Assembly: GCF_012273515.2 (NCBI RefSeq)
Contig: NZ_CP050975.2
Location: 5,022,001-5,086,000 of the forward strand
DNA length: 64,000 bases
From: Streptomyces sp. RPA4-2
Lineage (GTDB): Bacteria > Actinomycetota > Actinomycetes > Streptomycetales > Streptomycetaceae
Reading direction: 5' to 3'
A program made the position numbers and the translations under genes. Shown one piece after another: positions 19,159 through 27,856 of this stretch; position 1 is the stretch's first letter, and every line of letters begins with the position of its first letter. A model generated the notes under the pieces. That model searched no databases, was not told where the DNA came from, and saw nothing but the letters and a program-made list of their open reading frames with translations.

Positions 19159-19411
19159 GCGCTCTCCCTCCCGGGCGCGCCACCCTCACGAGGTACGAGC
19201 ACGGGCCGCGAGCCACGGGCCAACGGCCCCGGCGCGATCCGACGAGGCCGTACTTCCGGGCGGCAGGACGTTGGAACGAGCCGCCCCGCCCCCAACGATA
19301 CTGCGCTCCGTGCGGCTGGGTAGGGGGCTGCCAGGTCGAAGGGGGCTACGCTGTGGAGCAGGCCCCAGTCCCCGGTTCCGATGCTCTGTTCCGCTCCTGG
19401 GGAGGCCCCCT

Positions 19412-19684
19412 GTGTTCGTTCTGCTTCTCGTTGTGATCGTGGTCCTGTTCGGTCTCGGCTTCCTCAACCCCTTGTGGTGGGTCGCCGCGGCCGTGTTGGT
19501 CTTCGGAGCCACCCGCTACGGCCGCGGTGGCGGGTCCGACGCGGGTGAGTACCAGGATTACCGGGACCGGCGGGAGCGTGAGGACCGCTGGGACCGCCGC
19601 TACAGCCGCCGGCACCAGGCGCGCTGGAGCCGCGAGGACCGGCGTGACCGGCGCGACCGGCACGACCGCGAGCAACGCGGGTGA
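19412..19684 (+). CDS. Small membrane protein with charged coiled tail
   Basis: 90 residues. GTG 19412 follows GGGGAGG by 6 nt. One or two N-terminal hydrophobic helices (MFVLLLVVIVVLFGLGFL, WWVAAAVLVFGA) precede an extremely charged tail of Asp/Arg/Glu/Tyr (YRDRREREDRWDRRYSR). The longer frame from 19094 has no start support. Likely a membrane-stress small protein, function unknown. Confidence 0.62.
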   Translation: MFVLLLVVIVVLFGLGFLNPLWWVAAAVLVFGATRYGRGGGSDAGEYQDYRDRREREDRWDRRYSRRHQARWSREDRRDRRDRHDREQRG

Positions 19685-19779
19685 CCGGTGAGGGGTCCGG
19701 ACCGAGGTAAGCCGCGGCCGCGCGACGGTGGTAAGCCCGCCCGAGAAACCAGCGTCCGGAAAGATGTCGACGCCCCTTG

Positions 19780-19862
19780 CCCCTTGCCCCTGGGTCCTGC
19801 CCCTGCCCCTGCCCCTTGCCCCTGTCCTCTCCCTTGCCCCTCTCCCTTGCCCCTGGCCCCGT
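19780..19862. repeat. Polypyrimidine tract (CCCCTG/CCCTTG repeats)
   Basis: About 80 bp of interleaved CCCTTG, CCCCTG and CTCTCC hexamers between convergent genes. The minus strand is correspondingly G-rich and could fold into a G-quadruplex or triplex. No coding potential. Confidence 0.8.
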
Positions 19863-19868
19863 CCCTGG

Positions 19869-20585
19869 TCAGGACCTCAGGCCGGGGAGAGGTTCGGAGT
19901 CGTCGATGAACGCGCGGGCCAGGTCGGACAGGCGCCGGTTGTGAGCACGGGCGTAACCACGCAGTGTGGTGAACGCCTGTTCCATGTCGATGCCCCGGCG
20001 CTCGGCGAGTTTCCCCTTGGCCTGTTCGATGAGCACGCGGCTGTTCAAGGCGCTCTGCAGTTGTTCGTTGAGGACGGTGCTGCGGTGCGCGGTGCGCTGT
20101 TGCAGCAGACTGATGGTGGCGACGTCGGCCAGGGCCTGGGCGAGCGGCGTGGCGTCCGGTTCGAAGGGGCCACGCCGGGTGCGGAAGAGGTTGAGGGCCC
20201 CGACCACGTCGTCCCGTAGACGCATCGGCAGGGCCTGGACCGACCTGAACCCGCTGCGGTGGGCCGCCGCGACGAAGCGTGGCCAGCGGTCGGCCTCCTC
20301 GACGAGGTCGGTGACGACCACCGGTGCGCCGGTGCGGAAGCAGTCGAGACAGGGGCCTTCGTCGTTCTGCAACTGGAAGAGCTCCAGCAGGCGCACCTGT
20401 TCGTCGGAGGCGGCCATGACACGGAGTTCGCCGTCGTGGTCCGCGAGCAGCACGCCCGCCGCACTCGCGTCGAGCATGCCCACACAGCGATCGGTCAGCA
20501 GGCGCAGGAAGTCGATCAGGTCGAAGTCGGCGACCAGATTGTCCGCCAGCTCGACGAAGGTCTTGGCCAGGAGCCGCTGATTCAT
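19869..20585 (-). CDS. GAF-ANTAR domain regulator
   Basis: 238 residues from ATG 20585 (MNQRLLAKTF). A GAF domain (LLTDRCVGMLDASAAGVLLADHDGELRV ... NDEGPCLDCFRTG) is followed by a C-terminal ANTAR RNA-binding domain (LNSRVLIEQAKGKLAERRGIDMEQAFTTLRGYAR). ANTAR proteins bind paired hexaloop hairpins to prevent termination; the GAF domain probably senses a small ligand or redox state. A paralogue lies immediately upstream, at 20675-21436. Confidence 0.9.
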   Translation of the reverse strand: MNQRLLAKTFVELADNLVADFDLIDFLRLLTDRCVGMLDASAAGVLLADHDGELRVMAASDEQVRLLELFQLQNDEGPCLDCFRTGAPVVVTDLVEEADRWPRFVAAAHRSGFRSVQALPMRLRDDVVGALNLFRTRRGPFEPDATPLAQALADVATISLLQQRTAHRSTVLNEQLQSALNSRVLIEQAKGKLAERRGIDMEQAFTTLRGYARAHNRRLSDLARAFIDDSEPLPGLRS

Positions 20586-20674
20586 CGTGCACACCCTTCG
20601 TCGGGACTGATCCCGGCCCCGATGAAGGGACGGGAGGCACAACTCACTTCTCGGCCTGATCCCTTGGCGCGGTG

Positions 20675-21436
20675 TCAGGTGTCATCATCGGACCGACCCG
20701 GGTCCGCGCCCGGAGGGAACGTGAGCCGGTGGGCGACCACGTCGGCGGCCACCGCGGCGAGGCGGCGTCGTCTCGCGTACGCGTAGGCGCGCAGCCGGAC
20801 GAAGGCTTCTTCGGCGGTGACTCCGAGCTGGCCCGTGAGCATGCCCGTGGCCTGGTCGATCTCCGCCCGGTACGCGCCCAGGTCCTCGAAGCGACCGTCC
20901 ACCGGACCCCCGCGGGCCAGGTCCGCTTCCCCATCGAGCCGGGAGTCGAGCAGGACCAGAGTGGCGGTGTCGGCGAAGACCAGCGCGTCGGCCAGTTCGT
21001 CCGTGCCCAGCCGCCGCGGGACTTGGGAGTACAGATCCAGAACTCCGGCGCTGACAGCGCCCGTCCGCAGAGGGAAGGCGAAGACGGCGCGTGCCCCGGT
21101 TTCCAGGGCAGCGTCGGCGAACACGGCCCAGCGGTCCTGCACTTCAGCGGCGAACAGATCGGGTGTCAGCACGGCCGAGCCCTGTGCGAAGGCATCCACG
21201 CAGGGTCCCTCGCCCAGGGTGAGCTGGAGCTCCTCCAGCTGCTCGCTGACATCGTCGGTGCTGCACAGGGGGTGGCTTGCCGCGGGTCCGGACATCGCGG
21301 AGAGTCCGGCCCCGCCGACCGGCAGCGCGGCCACGGCAGCCGCGCACACATCCACCACGCCGACCCTGGCACCCCGCCGGGCGGCCTGTTCGGCGACCAG
21401 GATCCGGATCCGGGCCGACCGGCTGTCGGACCTCAC
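20675..21436 (-). CDS. GAF-ANTAR domain regulator (second copy)
   Basis: About 253 residues from GTG 21436 (MRSDSRSARIRIL). The GAF core carries LGEGPCVDAFAQG, and ANTAR ends the protein (YRAEIDQATGMLTGQLGVTAEEAFVRLRAYAYARRRR). The annotated-length frame to 21610 adds a Pro/Arg-rich stretch that looks non-coding. It shares the same layout as its neighbour but is diverged, so an old duplication is likely. The RNA targets are not visible in the immediate surroundings. Confidence 0.87.
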   Translation of the reverse strand: MRSDSRSARIRILVAEQAARRGARVGVVDVCAAAVAALPVGGAGLSAMSGPAASHPLCSTDDVSEQLEELQLTLGEGPCVDAFAQGSAVLTPDLFAAEVQDRWAVFADAALETGARAVFAFPLRTGAVSAGVLDLYSQVPRRLGTDELADALVFADTATLVLLDSRLDGEADLARGGPVDGRFEDLGAYRAEIDQATGMLTGQLGVTAEEAFVRLRAYAYARRRRLAAVAADVVAHRLTFPPGADPGRSDDDT

Positions 21437-21599
21437 CCGGGCCACCGGGCCCCGGCCTCGTGCGCGAGCCGCTTCAGCCTTGCCGCGGTCCGTTCCCGGC
21501 ACCACCGCACGGCCTCCGTGCCGAATTCCGAGTCGGCTCCCCCGCCGGGTTCCTCGCCCCGGCGGGGCCGCCGTGACGGTCCCTGATGCGGCCGGGGCA

Positions 21600-22025
21600 T
21601 CACACCGCACCGCTCAGGAGGACACGTGGAGGCGGAACAGGCCCACGGGGCGGGACGAGAGAGCGCGCGGTCGGGGCGTTCCCGGGCGGGATCGGCAACT
21701 GCCCGAACGGAAGCCCCAGAAGCAGGAACGCGCAGCCGGCGATGTCGACCATGAGGACCAGCGCCGATGGCGGATGGTGCAGTCGCAGCGTCCCCCCGGC
21801 CGTGGTGAGGCGCTGTGAGGCGTGGAGGAAGGCGTTGAGGGCGCTGCAGTCGCAGAAGGTGAGGGAGGTGAGGTCGACGTCGACGGTGTGGATACCGTCG
21901 CGCAGACACTGTTCCAGTGACGCGCGCACCAGGGGCACCGTCTCCAGGTCGATCTCTCCGGCCAGCGTGATCAGTGCCCGGTTCTTGTCGTCGTGACGGC
22001 GGACGGTGAGCGGCGGAAGGTGCAT
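21600..22025 (-). CDS. STAS-domain anti-sigma factor antagonist-like protein
   Basis: 141 residues from ATG 22025 (MHLPPLTVRRHDD). The STAS fold is LITLAGEIDLETVPLVRASLEQCL ... HTVDVDLTSLTFCDCSALNAFLHA. Family members are switched by phosphorylation in a D-S-S/T-G motif. Here that motif reads D-C-S-A, leaving one Ser beside a Cys. A Pro-rich tail follows. No cognate anti-sigma kinase (RsbW-like) is nearby. Confidence 0.82.
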   Translation of the reverse strand: MHLPPLTVRRHDDKNRALITLAGEIDLETVPLVRASLEQCLRDGIHTVDVDLTSLTFCDCSALNAFLHASQRLTTAGGTLRLHHPPSALVLMVDIAGCAFLLLGLPFGQLPIPPGNAPTARSLVPPRGPVPPPRVLLSGAV

Positions 22026-22411
22026 GACGCCTCGGTTCGGAGGACCGTCGGCAGGCGACCGAGTGGTGTCGGGATCCCGGCACCACCGGCTCGCTTCCGG
22101 CAGCGGAGTGCATTCGGCGGAGGTCCGGGCAACGGCCGACTCGCCGGCCCGCGCGGCCGGACTGCGGACCCACCCGGGTCCCTCCAGGGATGCGCCGGGC
22201 GACGGGCGAAGCACCCGATCCCCGCGGCGATTTGTGCTCGCCAACGACATGCCGCCGGGGTCTGGGACGTCTGCCCAGCAGCGTAGTCCTCACCCGGTGC
22301 GCAGGAGGGCCGCAACAGCCCATTCCCAGCATGCGGACGACAACTCGACGCGACACCGGGGCGCCGTATCCGCGGGACAGCCCCACGGCACCTGCGTCAT
22401 GGGGAGCGGAC
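22026..22411. other. Intergenic region, no feature recognised
   Basis: Spacer upstream of the STAS gene and downstream of the small membrane protein gene. Several overlapping open frames of about 100 codons run on both strands but none has a translation signal or recognisable composition. No strong promoter or hairpin noted. Confidence 0.4.
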
Positions 22412-22714
22412 TCAGGGGCGGATCAGGACGAGTGCGGCGGTGGGCAACAACGTGCCCACCACGCTGAGCAGCCAGTAGCTCCGAGCGGCGAGTGAGGTCC
22501 TGCGTGCGAGGGCCCGGTTGGTGACCAGCCAGAGCAGCGCGTACAGGCCGACGACCGGCACGACGATCACCAGCCAGAGAGCCGTACCGTCGTTCTCCGT
22601 CGGCTCCGGATCGATCCAGTTCGCCGCCAGGAACCAGAGCAACCAGATCGGCACCACCCCCGGGATCCCCAGCAGAAGGTTCACGCCCACCGTCGCCGGC
22701 CACCGCCTGATCAT
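22412..22714 (-). CDS. Hypothetical membrane protein
   Basis: 100 residues from ATG 22714 with a clear GGGGAGG 8 nt upstream. Three hydrophobic segments (VNLLLGIPGVVPIWLLWFLAANW, LWLVIVVPVVGLYALLWLV, YWLLSVVGTLLPTAALVLI) form most of the protein. No family recognised. The much longer open frame continuing to 24814 is an antisense shadow of the next gene. Confidence 0.62.
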   Translation of the reverse strand: MIRRWPATVGVNLLLGIPGVVPIWLLWFLAANWIDPEPTENDGTALWLVIVVPVVGLYALLWLVTNRALARRTSLAARSYWLLSVVGTLLPTAALVLIRP

Positions 22715-22924
22715 CCTGGCCCTCCCCGTGATCGACTGCGGAGACGGTACAGCGAGGACAGCCGCCCAGGTCACCGACCTACGAGAGCGGCCCGTCAGCG
22801 ACTCTCCGCCCCCGCCCCTCCAACAGCACGCCCGAATGGTGCCGCGGGACCCGTATGGCGAAATCCCGCCTACTTCTTTGATCATCGTTGACCCCGGTCG
22901 GCCTCCGCTGTCACTGGCGTGACC

Positions 22925-22930
22925 TAGGCT
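22925..22930 (+). promoter_or_regulatory. -10 element TAGGCT
   Basis: TAGGCT, a good vegetative -10, about 60 nt before the start of the secreted propeller protein. Just upstream is a small inverted repeat GTCAC-TGGC-GTGAC. The -35 is poor. Confidence 0.4.
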
Positions 22931-22990
22931 CCGCTTACTTCCCCAGTTCAACAACAGGGGCTCTTTCGTTCCGGGGGGTTCGAAACCATC

Positions 22991-24985
22991 GTGCGCATAC
23001 GCACTCTTCCGGCCGCGACAGCACTCGCGGTCTTCTTCAGCTCGGCCGCGCTCGCGGTCACCTCGGCCGCGCCCGCCCTGGCCGACTCCAGCACCATCCT
23101 GCCGGTCAAGTCGACCGGGGACGTCGTCGTGGACGGCGTCCACCAGCGGGTCTTCATCAGCGACCCGACCGGTGGAAAGGTCGTCGCAACCGACTACAGC
23201 GGCACGGTCGTCGGCACCGTCGACTCGTTGCCCGGCGTCCGCGGCCTGGAACTGTCCGCCGACTCCGGCACCCTGTACGCGGCCGTCGAGGACGCCGACG
23301 CGATCGTCGCCATCGACACGGCGACCGCCACCGAGGCCCATCGCTACGCGACGGGCGACGGCACCCAGCCCGAGTACCCGGCCCTCGCCGGCGGCAAGGT
23401 CTGGTTCGGTTACGCAGGCTCCGGCAGAGGCAACATCGGCTCGCTCGACCTGAGCGACGGTGACCCGGTCGTGGCCCTCAAACAGGACACCACCCGTACC
23501 TGGAGCTACGCCCCGATCCTCGGCTCCTCGGTCGGCGCACCCGGCACCATCGTCGCGGGCGCCCCCGAGCAGAGCCCGGTCGAACTCGCCGTGTTCGACG
23601 TGTCGTCGGGTTTGGCGAACCGCACCGCGTACGCCTTCGATCCGGGCAACAGCAGCAACCTCAGCGACCTCGCCGTCACTCCCGACGGCAAGGACGTCAT
23701 CACCGCCAGCGGCGCCCCCTACAAGCAGGAGGTGTTCAAGCTCTCGGACCTGTCGGAGGACGGCAGCTACACCACCAACCCCTACCCGAACGCGGTCGAC
23801 ATCGCCCCGAACGGCACCGTCGCCGCGGGCACCTTCTCCTGGTACGACCCGGACGTCCACATCTTCGAGCCGGGCGTCTCCACGCCGGTACGGCAGTACG
23901 ACTTCCCGAACACCGGGGGCAGCAGCGGTTCCGACACCCTCGCGGCCTCGGGTCTCGCCTGGGCGCCGGACGCCGGCAAGCTGTTCGCGGTGTCGTACAA
24001 CGACGAGGACGTGTACTCGCTGCGCGTCTTCGACAACCCGACCAAGGCGGAGACCGACCTCACGGCGACGGCCCCGGCCACCGCCACCCGCGCCAAGTCC
24101 CTTGACGTCACGGGCAAGTTGACGTCGGACACCGCGTTCCCGTCCGGTGCCACGGTCTCCGTCCGCCGCACCGACGCCGAGTCGCCGTCCGGCAAGCTGC
24201 TCGGCACGGCGACGGTCGGCGCGGCCGGCTCCTACTCCTTCGCCGACACCCCGCCGGCCGGCGGCAAGGTCACGTACACGGTCACCTACGCGGGCGACGA
24301 CTACCACGCGGGCGCCACCGCCACGAGCACGGTGAACGTCACCCGCACGGCGGCCACGGTGACGCTCAACAACAACCGCAAGGTGTACGCGTACAACAGC
24401 GCGGTGAAGTTCACTGCGCACCTGGGGACGACGTACAAGAACCGCACCGTCGCGATCTACGCCGACCCCTACGGCGCGGACAAGCCCGAGAAGCTGCTCA
24501 AGTCCGGCACGGTCGACTCCTCCGGCAACCTGTCCGTCACTCTCTCCCTGACCCGCGACACCAAGCTCACCGCCAAGTTCACCGGCGACACCCGGTACGC
24601 GCCCGCGACGGCCACCAGCACGGTCGGCGCGCAGGCGAAGGTGTCGACCGCGCTCAGCGGCTACTACACGAGCAAGACGGCGTGGAGCCAGACGTACCGC
24701 TACTTCCACAAGTCCAAGGACCCCGTCTACAACACGACGATGACGCCCTACCCGGGCCGCAAGTACAAGGTGGAGATGCAGGGTTACTACCAGGGTGCCT
24801 GGCGCACCACGCACTCCGGTTACCTCGTACTCGGCTCGGGCGGCAAGGACACGCTCGAGCTCACGGGCACCCCGCCGACGGGCGTCCGTTTCCGGATCCG
24901 GTCGTCCTACATCGACACGACGTCGGGCGACAACGTGAACTCGACGACGTACGGGACCTGGAAGTACTTCATCTTCACCAGGTGA
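22991..24985 (+). CDS. Secreted YncE-like beta-propeller with Ig-like repeats
   Basis: 664 residues. A Sec signal peptide (residues 1 to about 31, ending APALADSS) precedes a propeller of YncE/WD-like repeats (GVRGLELSADSGTLYAAVEDADAIVAID, VTPDGKDVITASG) and two bacterial Ig-like domains (about 360-450 and 450-545, each ending in a TSTV-type strand). A C-terminal domain of about 110 residues is rich in Tyr, Thr and Lys. GTG 22991. Extracellular, probably surface or matrix binding; no enzyme motif. Confidence 0.82.
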   Translation: MRIRTLPAATALAVFFSSAALAVTSAAPALADSSTILPVKSTGDVVVDGVHQRVFISDPTGGKVVATDYSGTVVGTVDSLPGVRGLELSADSGTLYAAVEDADAIVAIDTATATEAHRYATGDGTQPEYPALAGGKVWFGYAGSGRGNIGSLDLSDGDPVVALKQDTTRTWSYAPILGSSVGAPGTIVAGAPEQSPVELAVFDVSSGLANRTAYAFDPGNSSNLSDLAVTPDGKDVITASGAPYKQEVFKLSDLSEDGSYTTNPYPNAVDIAPNGTVAAGTFSWYDPDVHIFEPGVSTPVRQYDFPNTGGSSGSDTLAASGLAWAPDAGKLFAVSYNDEDVYSLRVFDNPTKAETDLTATAPATATRAKSLDVTGKLTSDTAFPSGATVSVRRTDAESPSGKLLGTATVGAAGSYSFADTPPAGGKVTYTVTYAGDDYHAGATATSTVNVTRTAATVTLNNNRKVYAYNSAVKFTAHLGTTYKNRTVAIYADPYGADKPEKLLKSGTVDSSGNLSVTLSLTRDTKLTAKFTGDTRYAPATATSTVGAQAKVSTALSGYYTSKTAWSQTYRYFHKSKDPVYNTTMTPYPGRKYKVEMQGYYQGAWRTTHSGYLVLGSGGKDTLELTGTPPTGVRFRIRSSYIDTTSGDNVNSTTYGTWKYFIFTR

Positions 24986-25162
24986 CGTCCGGTACTTCTC
25001 ACCGAAGACCGACGTGACGGGCGCGGGCCTGCCGCCGAAGCGGGCCCGCGCCCCGGGCGTCCGCCACGTCCGACGGGACCTCCGGCGTTGCCCGGCGGGA
25101 GAACGCGTCGCCCAACTCGGCTGGAATTCACCGGATTCCGCCAGGCGTCGGTGCGCTCGTTC

Positions 25163-25286
25163 CTAGTGCCGCGGCAGGCAACGTTCGCCCCGTCGCGACG
25201 CCCGGCACGCACTCTCGCCGCACCGGCCGAAAGCACGCACCGGACGCCGCTCCTCGAAGGGCAAACGTTGCCTGTCGCGGAACTAG
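25163..25286. mobile_element. MITE-like element with 28-bp imperfect terminal inverted repeats
   Basis: Left arm 25163-25190 and right arm 25259-25286 are reverse complements with only three mismatches, both ending in CTAG. CTAG is rare in Streptomyces DNA and would fit a 4-bp palindromic target as used by some IS5-group elements; alternatively a 3-bp TTC flanks both ends. The 68-bp interior has no ORF. The right end coincides with the stop codon of the minus-strand lipoprotein gene. This could equally be a large bidirectional terminator. Confidence 0.5.
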
Positions 25287-25780
25287 TTCCCGGGCGGTTG
25301 GATGACGACGATCCGCCAGATCACGGAATCGGGCGCTGAGAATTTCCACGCCAGTTCGTGCATTTTGGCGTGCGGTATCTCGGCTGTGAACACGCCGCTC
25401 CCGTCGCCGCATTGAGACCCGGCGAGGCGCTTTCCGGTGGCGATTACGTCGAAATTGGAGGGACCGGCGCATGTCCACCTCACCGTGATGGATGAGGCCT
25501 TCCCCGCTGACGCGGGAAGCGTGACGCCGCCCTTACCGTGACCCGTTTTCGTGTACAGCGTCTTCGATCCGACAGGGAGTGACGACTGGACCGGATTGGG
25601 AAGGCGGTCCGGGCTCGTTGGGGTCTGTATCGGAGAGGGGGTCGCGCCGGTCCCCGTCGTCGCTTTTGCCGGAGGCCGCGTCGCCCCGTGGGTGGCGGTC
25701 GCCCGGGAGTGAGCCCCCCCGGAACAGGCCGACACAAGCACCAGGGCCGACAGGCCGGCGGCCAGCAGGGGCAGCTTCAT
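25283..25780 (-). CDS. Putative lipoprotein
   Basis: 165 residues. Signal peptide with lipobox V-S-A-C (Cys19) after SALVL, then a Thr/Pro-rich linker, then a small domain with one Cys pair (WTCAGPSNFDV ... LAGSQCGDGSG) that looks beta-sandwich-like. No family recognised. It shares the lower-GC neighbourhood and orientation of the next secreted gene, 15 nt away, so they probably form a transcription unit. Confidence 0.68.
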   Translation of the reverse strand: MKLPLLAAGLSALVLVSACSGGAHSRATATHGATRPPAKATTGTGATPSPIQTPTSPDRLPNPVQSSLPVGSKTLYTKTGHGKGGVTLPASAGKASSITVRWTCAGPSNFDVIATGKRLAGSQCGDGSGVFTAEIPHAKMHELAWKFSAPDSVIWRIVVIQPPGN

Positions 25781-25795
25781 CAGATCGTCCTCAAC

Positions 25796-26398
25796 TCACG
25801 AGTGGGCGATGTAGGGCGAGAGTGCCGGAAGCTTGGCGGTCCCGTGGTTCGAGACGATCCACTTACAGCCACCGTTGTAGGAACCCTTCTCCCAGTTGAA
25901 GGAATATCCCTTCGAGCCAAGGGCGAGCCATCCGTCCCGCTGGCTCGCCGGAACCTTCCACGAGCCGCCCAGGGTGACGGTGGTGGTCTTCGCGTAGGAA
26001 ACCGAGCCGCCGAAGGTCTCCTCGGCGGAAGCTACGATGATCGACTCGCTGATTTTTGCCGCATAGGTGACGGTGCCGGTCCAGGTGTGGCCCTTGGCCA
26101 CCGAGACCGAGAGCGTGACGCCGGACTGTCCGTAGACGGTCTTGGACTTGTCACCGACGAATACGCTCTTGGCCTTGGTGATGGAGACGCTCGGGTCGGG
26201 CGGGCAGCCGTCCGGGTGCACCGGACCGTTGGTGACGGCGTCGGCGTCGTCCGGTGCCTGAGGGATCGGGTTCCCGTCCTGGTCGGCATTGACCGGCGTC
26301 GGGGCGTCTTCCGCAAATGCAGTGCCCACGCCCCCGGATCCCATAGCGAGAAAAGCGGTCAGGGCAGCGGCTGTGCATGCGCGAGTTATGGCCTTCAT
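25796..26398 (-). CDS. Secreted beta-rich protein of unknown function
   Basis: 200 residues from ATG 26398, preceded by an excellent GGAGGG site. Signal peptide 1 to about 29 (ending TAFAEDA). The mature part is rich in alternating Ser/Thr/Val (ISESIIVASAEETFGGSVSYAKTTTVTLGG), like the membrane-inserting hairpins of beta-pore-forming proteins, though no toxin family is recognisable. Adjacent to integrase remnants, in DNA of visibly lower GC; likely mobile-element cargo. Confidence 0.7.
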   Translation of the reverse strand: MKAITRACTAAALTAFLAMGSGGVGTAFAEDAPTPVNADQDGNPIPQAPDDADAVTNGPVHPDGCPPDPSVSITKAKSVFVGDKSKTVYGQSGVTLSVSVAKGHTWTGTVTYAAKISESIIVASAEETFGGSVSYAKTTTVTLGGSWKVPASQRDGWLALGSKGYSFNWEKGSYNGGCKWIVSNHGTAKLPALSPYIAHS

Positions 26399-26680
26399 TG
26401 TTCCCTCCGTTGTCGCTCCCCCCGGGAGCGGCATGAACAGAACAATCGCGGACTGCCTGGGTGATCGTCAAGGAAACTCGACTGATCTGAGCGAGACTTG
26501 AGCATGACGATTGAAAAAGGGCCATTGACTATAGCTTGGCCCTGTAGGCAAGAAAGCGGAATCTTATGCTCCGTCAGTGCGAATCGACCCCGCGAGCGCG
26601 AGAACGTTGCCCTTTTAACAACCCCTTTGCTCAATCAGGGATTCTAAAGGGTTGATCCTTGAATTTATCCTCGATCTTTC
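26399..26680 (-). promoter_or_regulatory. Low-GC promoter region of the secreted protein gene
   Basis: The most AT-rich stretch of the window. On the minus strand TATAGT (26533-26528) is a -10 candidate for the 26398 gene, placed within an inverted repeat GGGCCA/TGGCCC (26519-26542 region). Near 26620-26660 CAACCCCTTT pairs with AAAGGGTTG, a possible terminator or element end. Confidence 0.45.
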
Positions 26681-27731
26681 ATGACAGTTCGCCGGACAGG
26701 CCGGTGGACCACTTTGGTTGGTCGGGCGACGGGCTCGGGGCAACTAAAGCGGACTGTATGGGTCGTGCTGCCGGCGCCGCTCGGGACTCCCGCGAGCATG
26801 ATGCAGCTGGCCAGTCACTATGAGCGGCAGCGACCGGTGGGGAGGCATCTGCGGGTGCTGCTGGACGCGAGGTTGATGGAGCGGTGGCTGCCCAAGCTGA
26901 GGGACCTTAGCGCGGACGAGGTGGACGACTGGCTGGACGACAGGGCCGAATGGCTTGCGACACGGAGTCTCCGCGACCTGCTCGCCGTACTGCGCCGCTC
27001 CATCGAGCATGCTCAGCGCCGGGACAAGGCAGTGCGGAACGTGGCGCTTCTGGTGACCGTGCCCGAGGGGCGACCGGGCCGTCCCAGCAAAGCCCTGAAT
27101 CTGGAGCAGGCGAAGGCTGTACTGGCCGCCGCGCGTGGATCACGGCTGTGCGCCTATCTCGTGGTCTCGCTCCTCAGCGGCGTTCGCACGGAAGAGGCGC
27201 GTCCCCTCACGTGGGACCACGTTTTCCTGTCGCCGCAGGATGGCGTGCCGCCCCACGTGGCGGTGTGGCGTTCAGTGCGCAAGCGCGGGGAAACCAAGAC
27301 ACAGGAAGAGCCGCCGGACCATCGCCCTGCCGAAGCAGGTGGTCGACGTCCTCGAAGAGCACCTGAGGTGGCAGAAGCAGGAGCGGGCCTCGAAGGGGAT
27401 GGAGTGGAGCCCGGCCGGCCGGGTCTTCACGACTCGGAGCGGCGAACCGCTCGATGTCGCGAACGTCCGGCGCGACTTCAAGGCCATCGTGAAGAAGGCA
27501 GGACTGGAGCCGGAATGGACACCGCGGGAGCTGCGGCACAGTTTCGTGTCCCTGCTCTCGGATCATGGGATCCCGCTGGAACGGATCGCACTCCTGGTCG
27601 GTCACAGCAGTCAGGCGACGACGGAAGCGGTGTACCGGAAGCAGCTCCGGCCTGTGATCACGGAGGGTGCCGAAGCGATGGACGAGATCTTCGCCGAGGA
27701 CGATGAAGAGGTGGACGCGCTCGGGGCCTGA
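26681..27731 (+). pseudogene. Tyrosine-type integrase, frameshifted and 5'-degraded
   Basis: The first frame (26681 to about 27300) carries the core-binding part (KLRDLSADEVDDWLDDRAEWL) and box I Arg in SGVRTEEARPLTW. The second frame, entered near 27300 by one extra base around ACACAGG, carries TPRELRHSF, LVGHSS and the Tyr of TEAVYRKQ, ending at 27731. Compared with intact actinobacterial integrases the N-terminal SAM-like domain is missing or scrambled. Its 3' end lies 83 nt before a 43-bp copy of the tRNA-Pro 3' end, as expected for the integrase of an element that used that tRNA. Confidence 0.88.
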
Positions 27732-27772
27732 CCCGAACCCTTTGGCCCCCTGTTTGGCCCCCCGAACATGAA

Positions 27773-27806
27773 AGAGACCACCTAGAAACGTTCCTAGGTG
27801 GTCTCT
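27773..27806 (-). terminator. Perfect 13-bp hairpin next to the tRNA-Pro fragment
   Basis: AGAGACCACCTAG (27773-27785), 8-nt loop, CTAGGTGGTCTCT (27794-27806). It lies 7 nt from the duplicated tRNA 3' end, in the orientation of a tRNA terminator. It probably arrived with the attachment site of the left element, to terminate the tRNA transcript after integration. Confidence 0.7.
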
Positions 27807-27813
27807 GACCAGC

Positions 27814-27856
27814 GTCGGGGTGGCGGGATTTGAACCCACGACCTCTTCGTCCCGAA
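27814..27856 (-). other. Attachment site: 43-bp copy of the tRNA-Pro 3' end
   Basis: Identical over 43 bp to 30967-31009, which is the 3' half of the intact tRNA-Pro(CGG) gene. Such duplications are produced by integrases that target tRNA 3' ends, so this marks the outer end of the 3.1-kb element lying between the two copies and also the tRNA-side end of the integrase remnant to its left. Confidence 0.9.

Noticed and set aside
22412..24814. 800-codon open frame on the minus strand
   Set aside because: Only its last 100 codons (from 22714) look like a protein; the rest is antisense to the secreted propeller gene.
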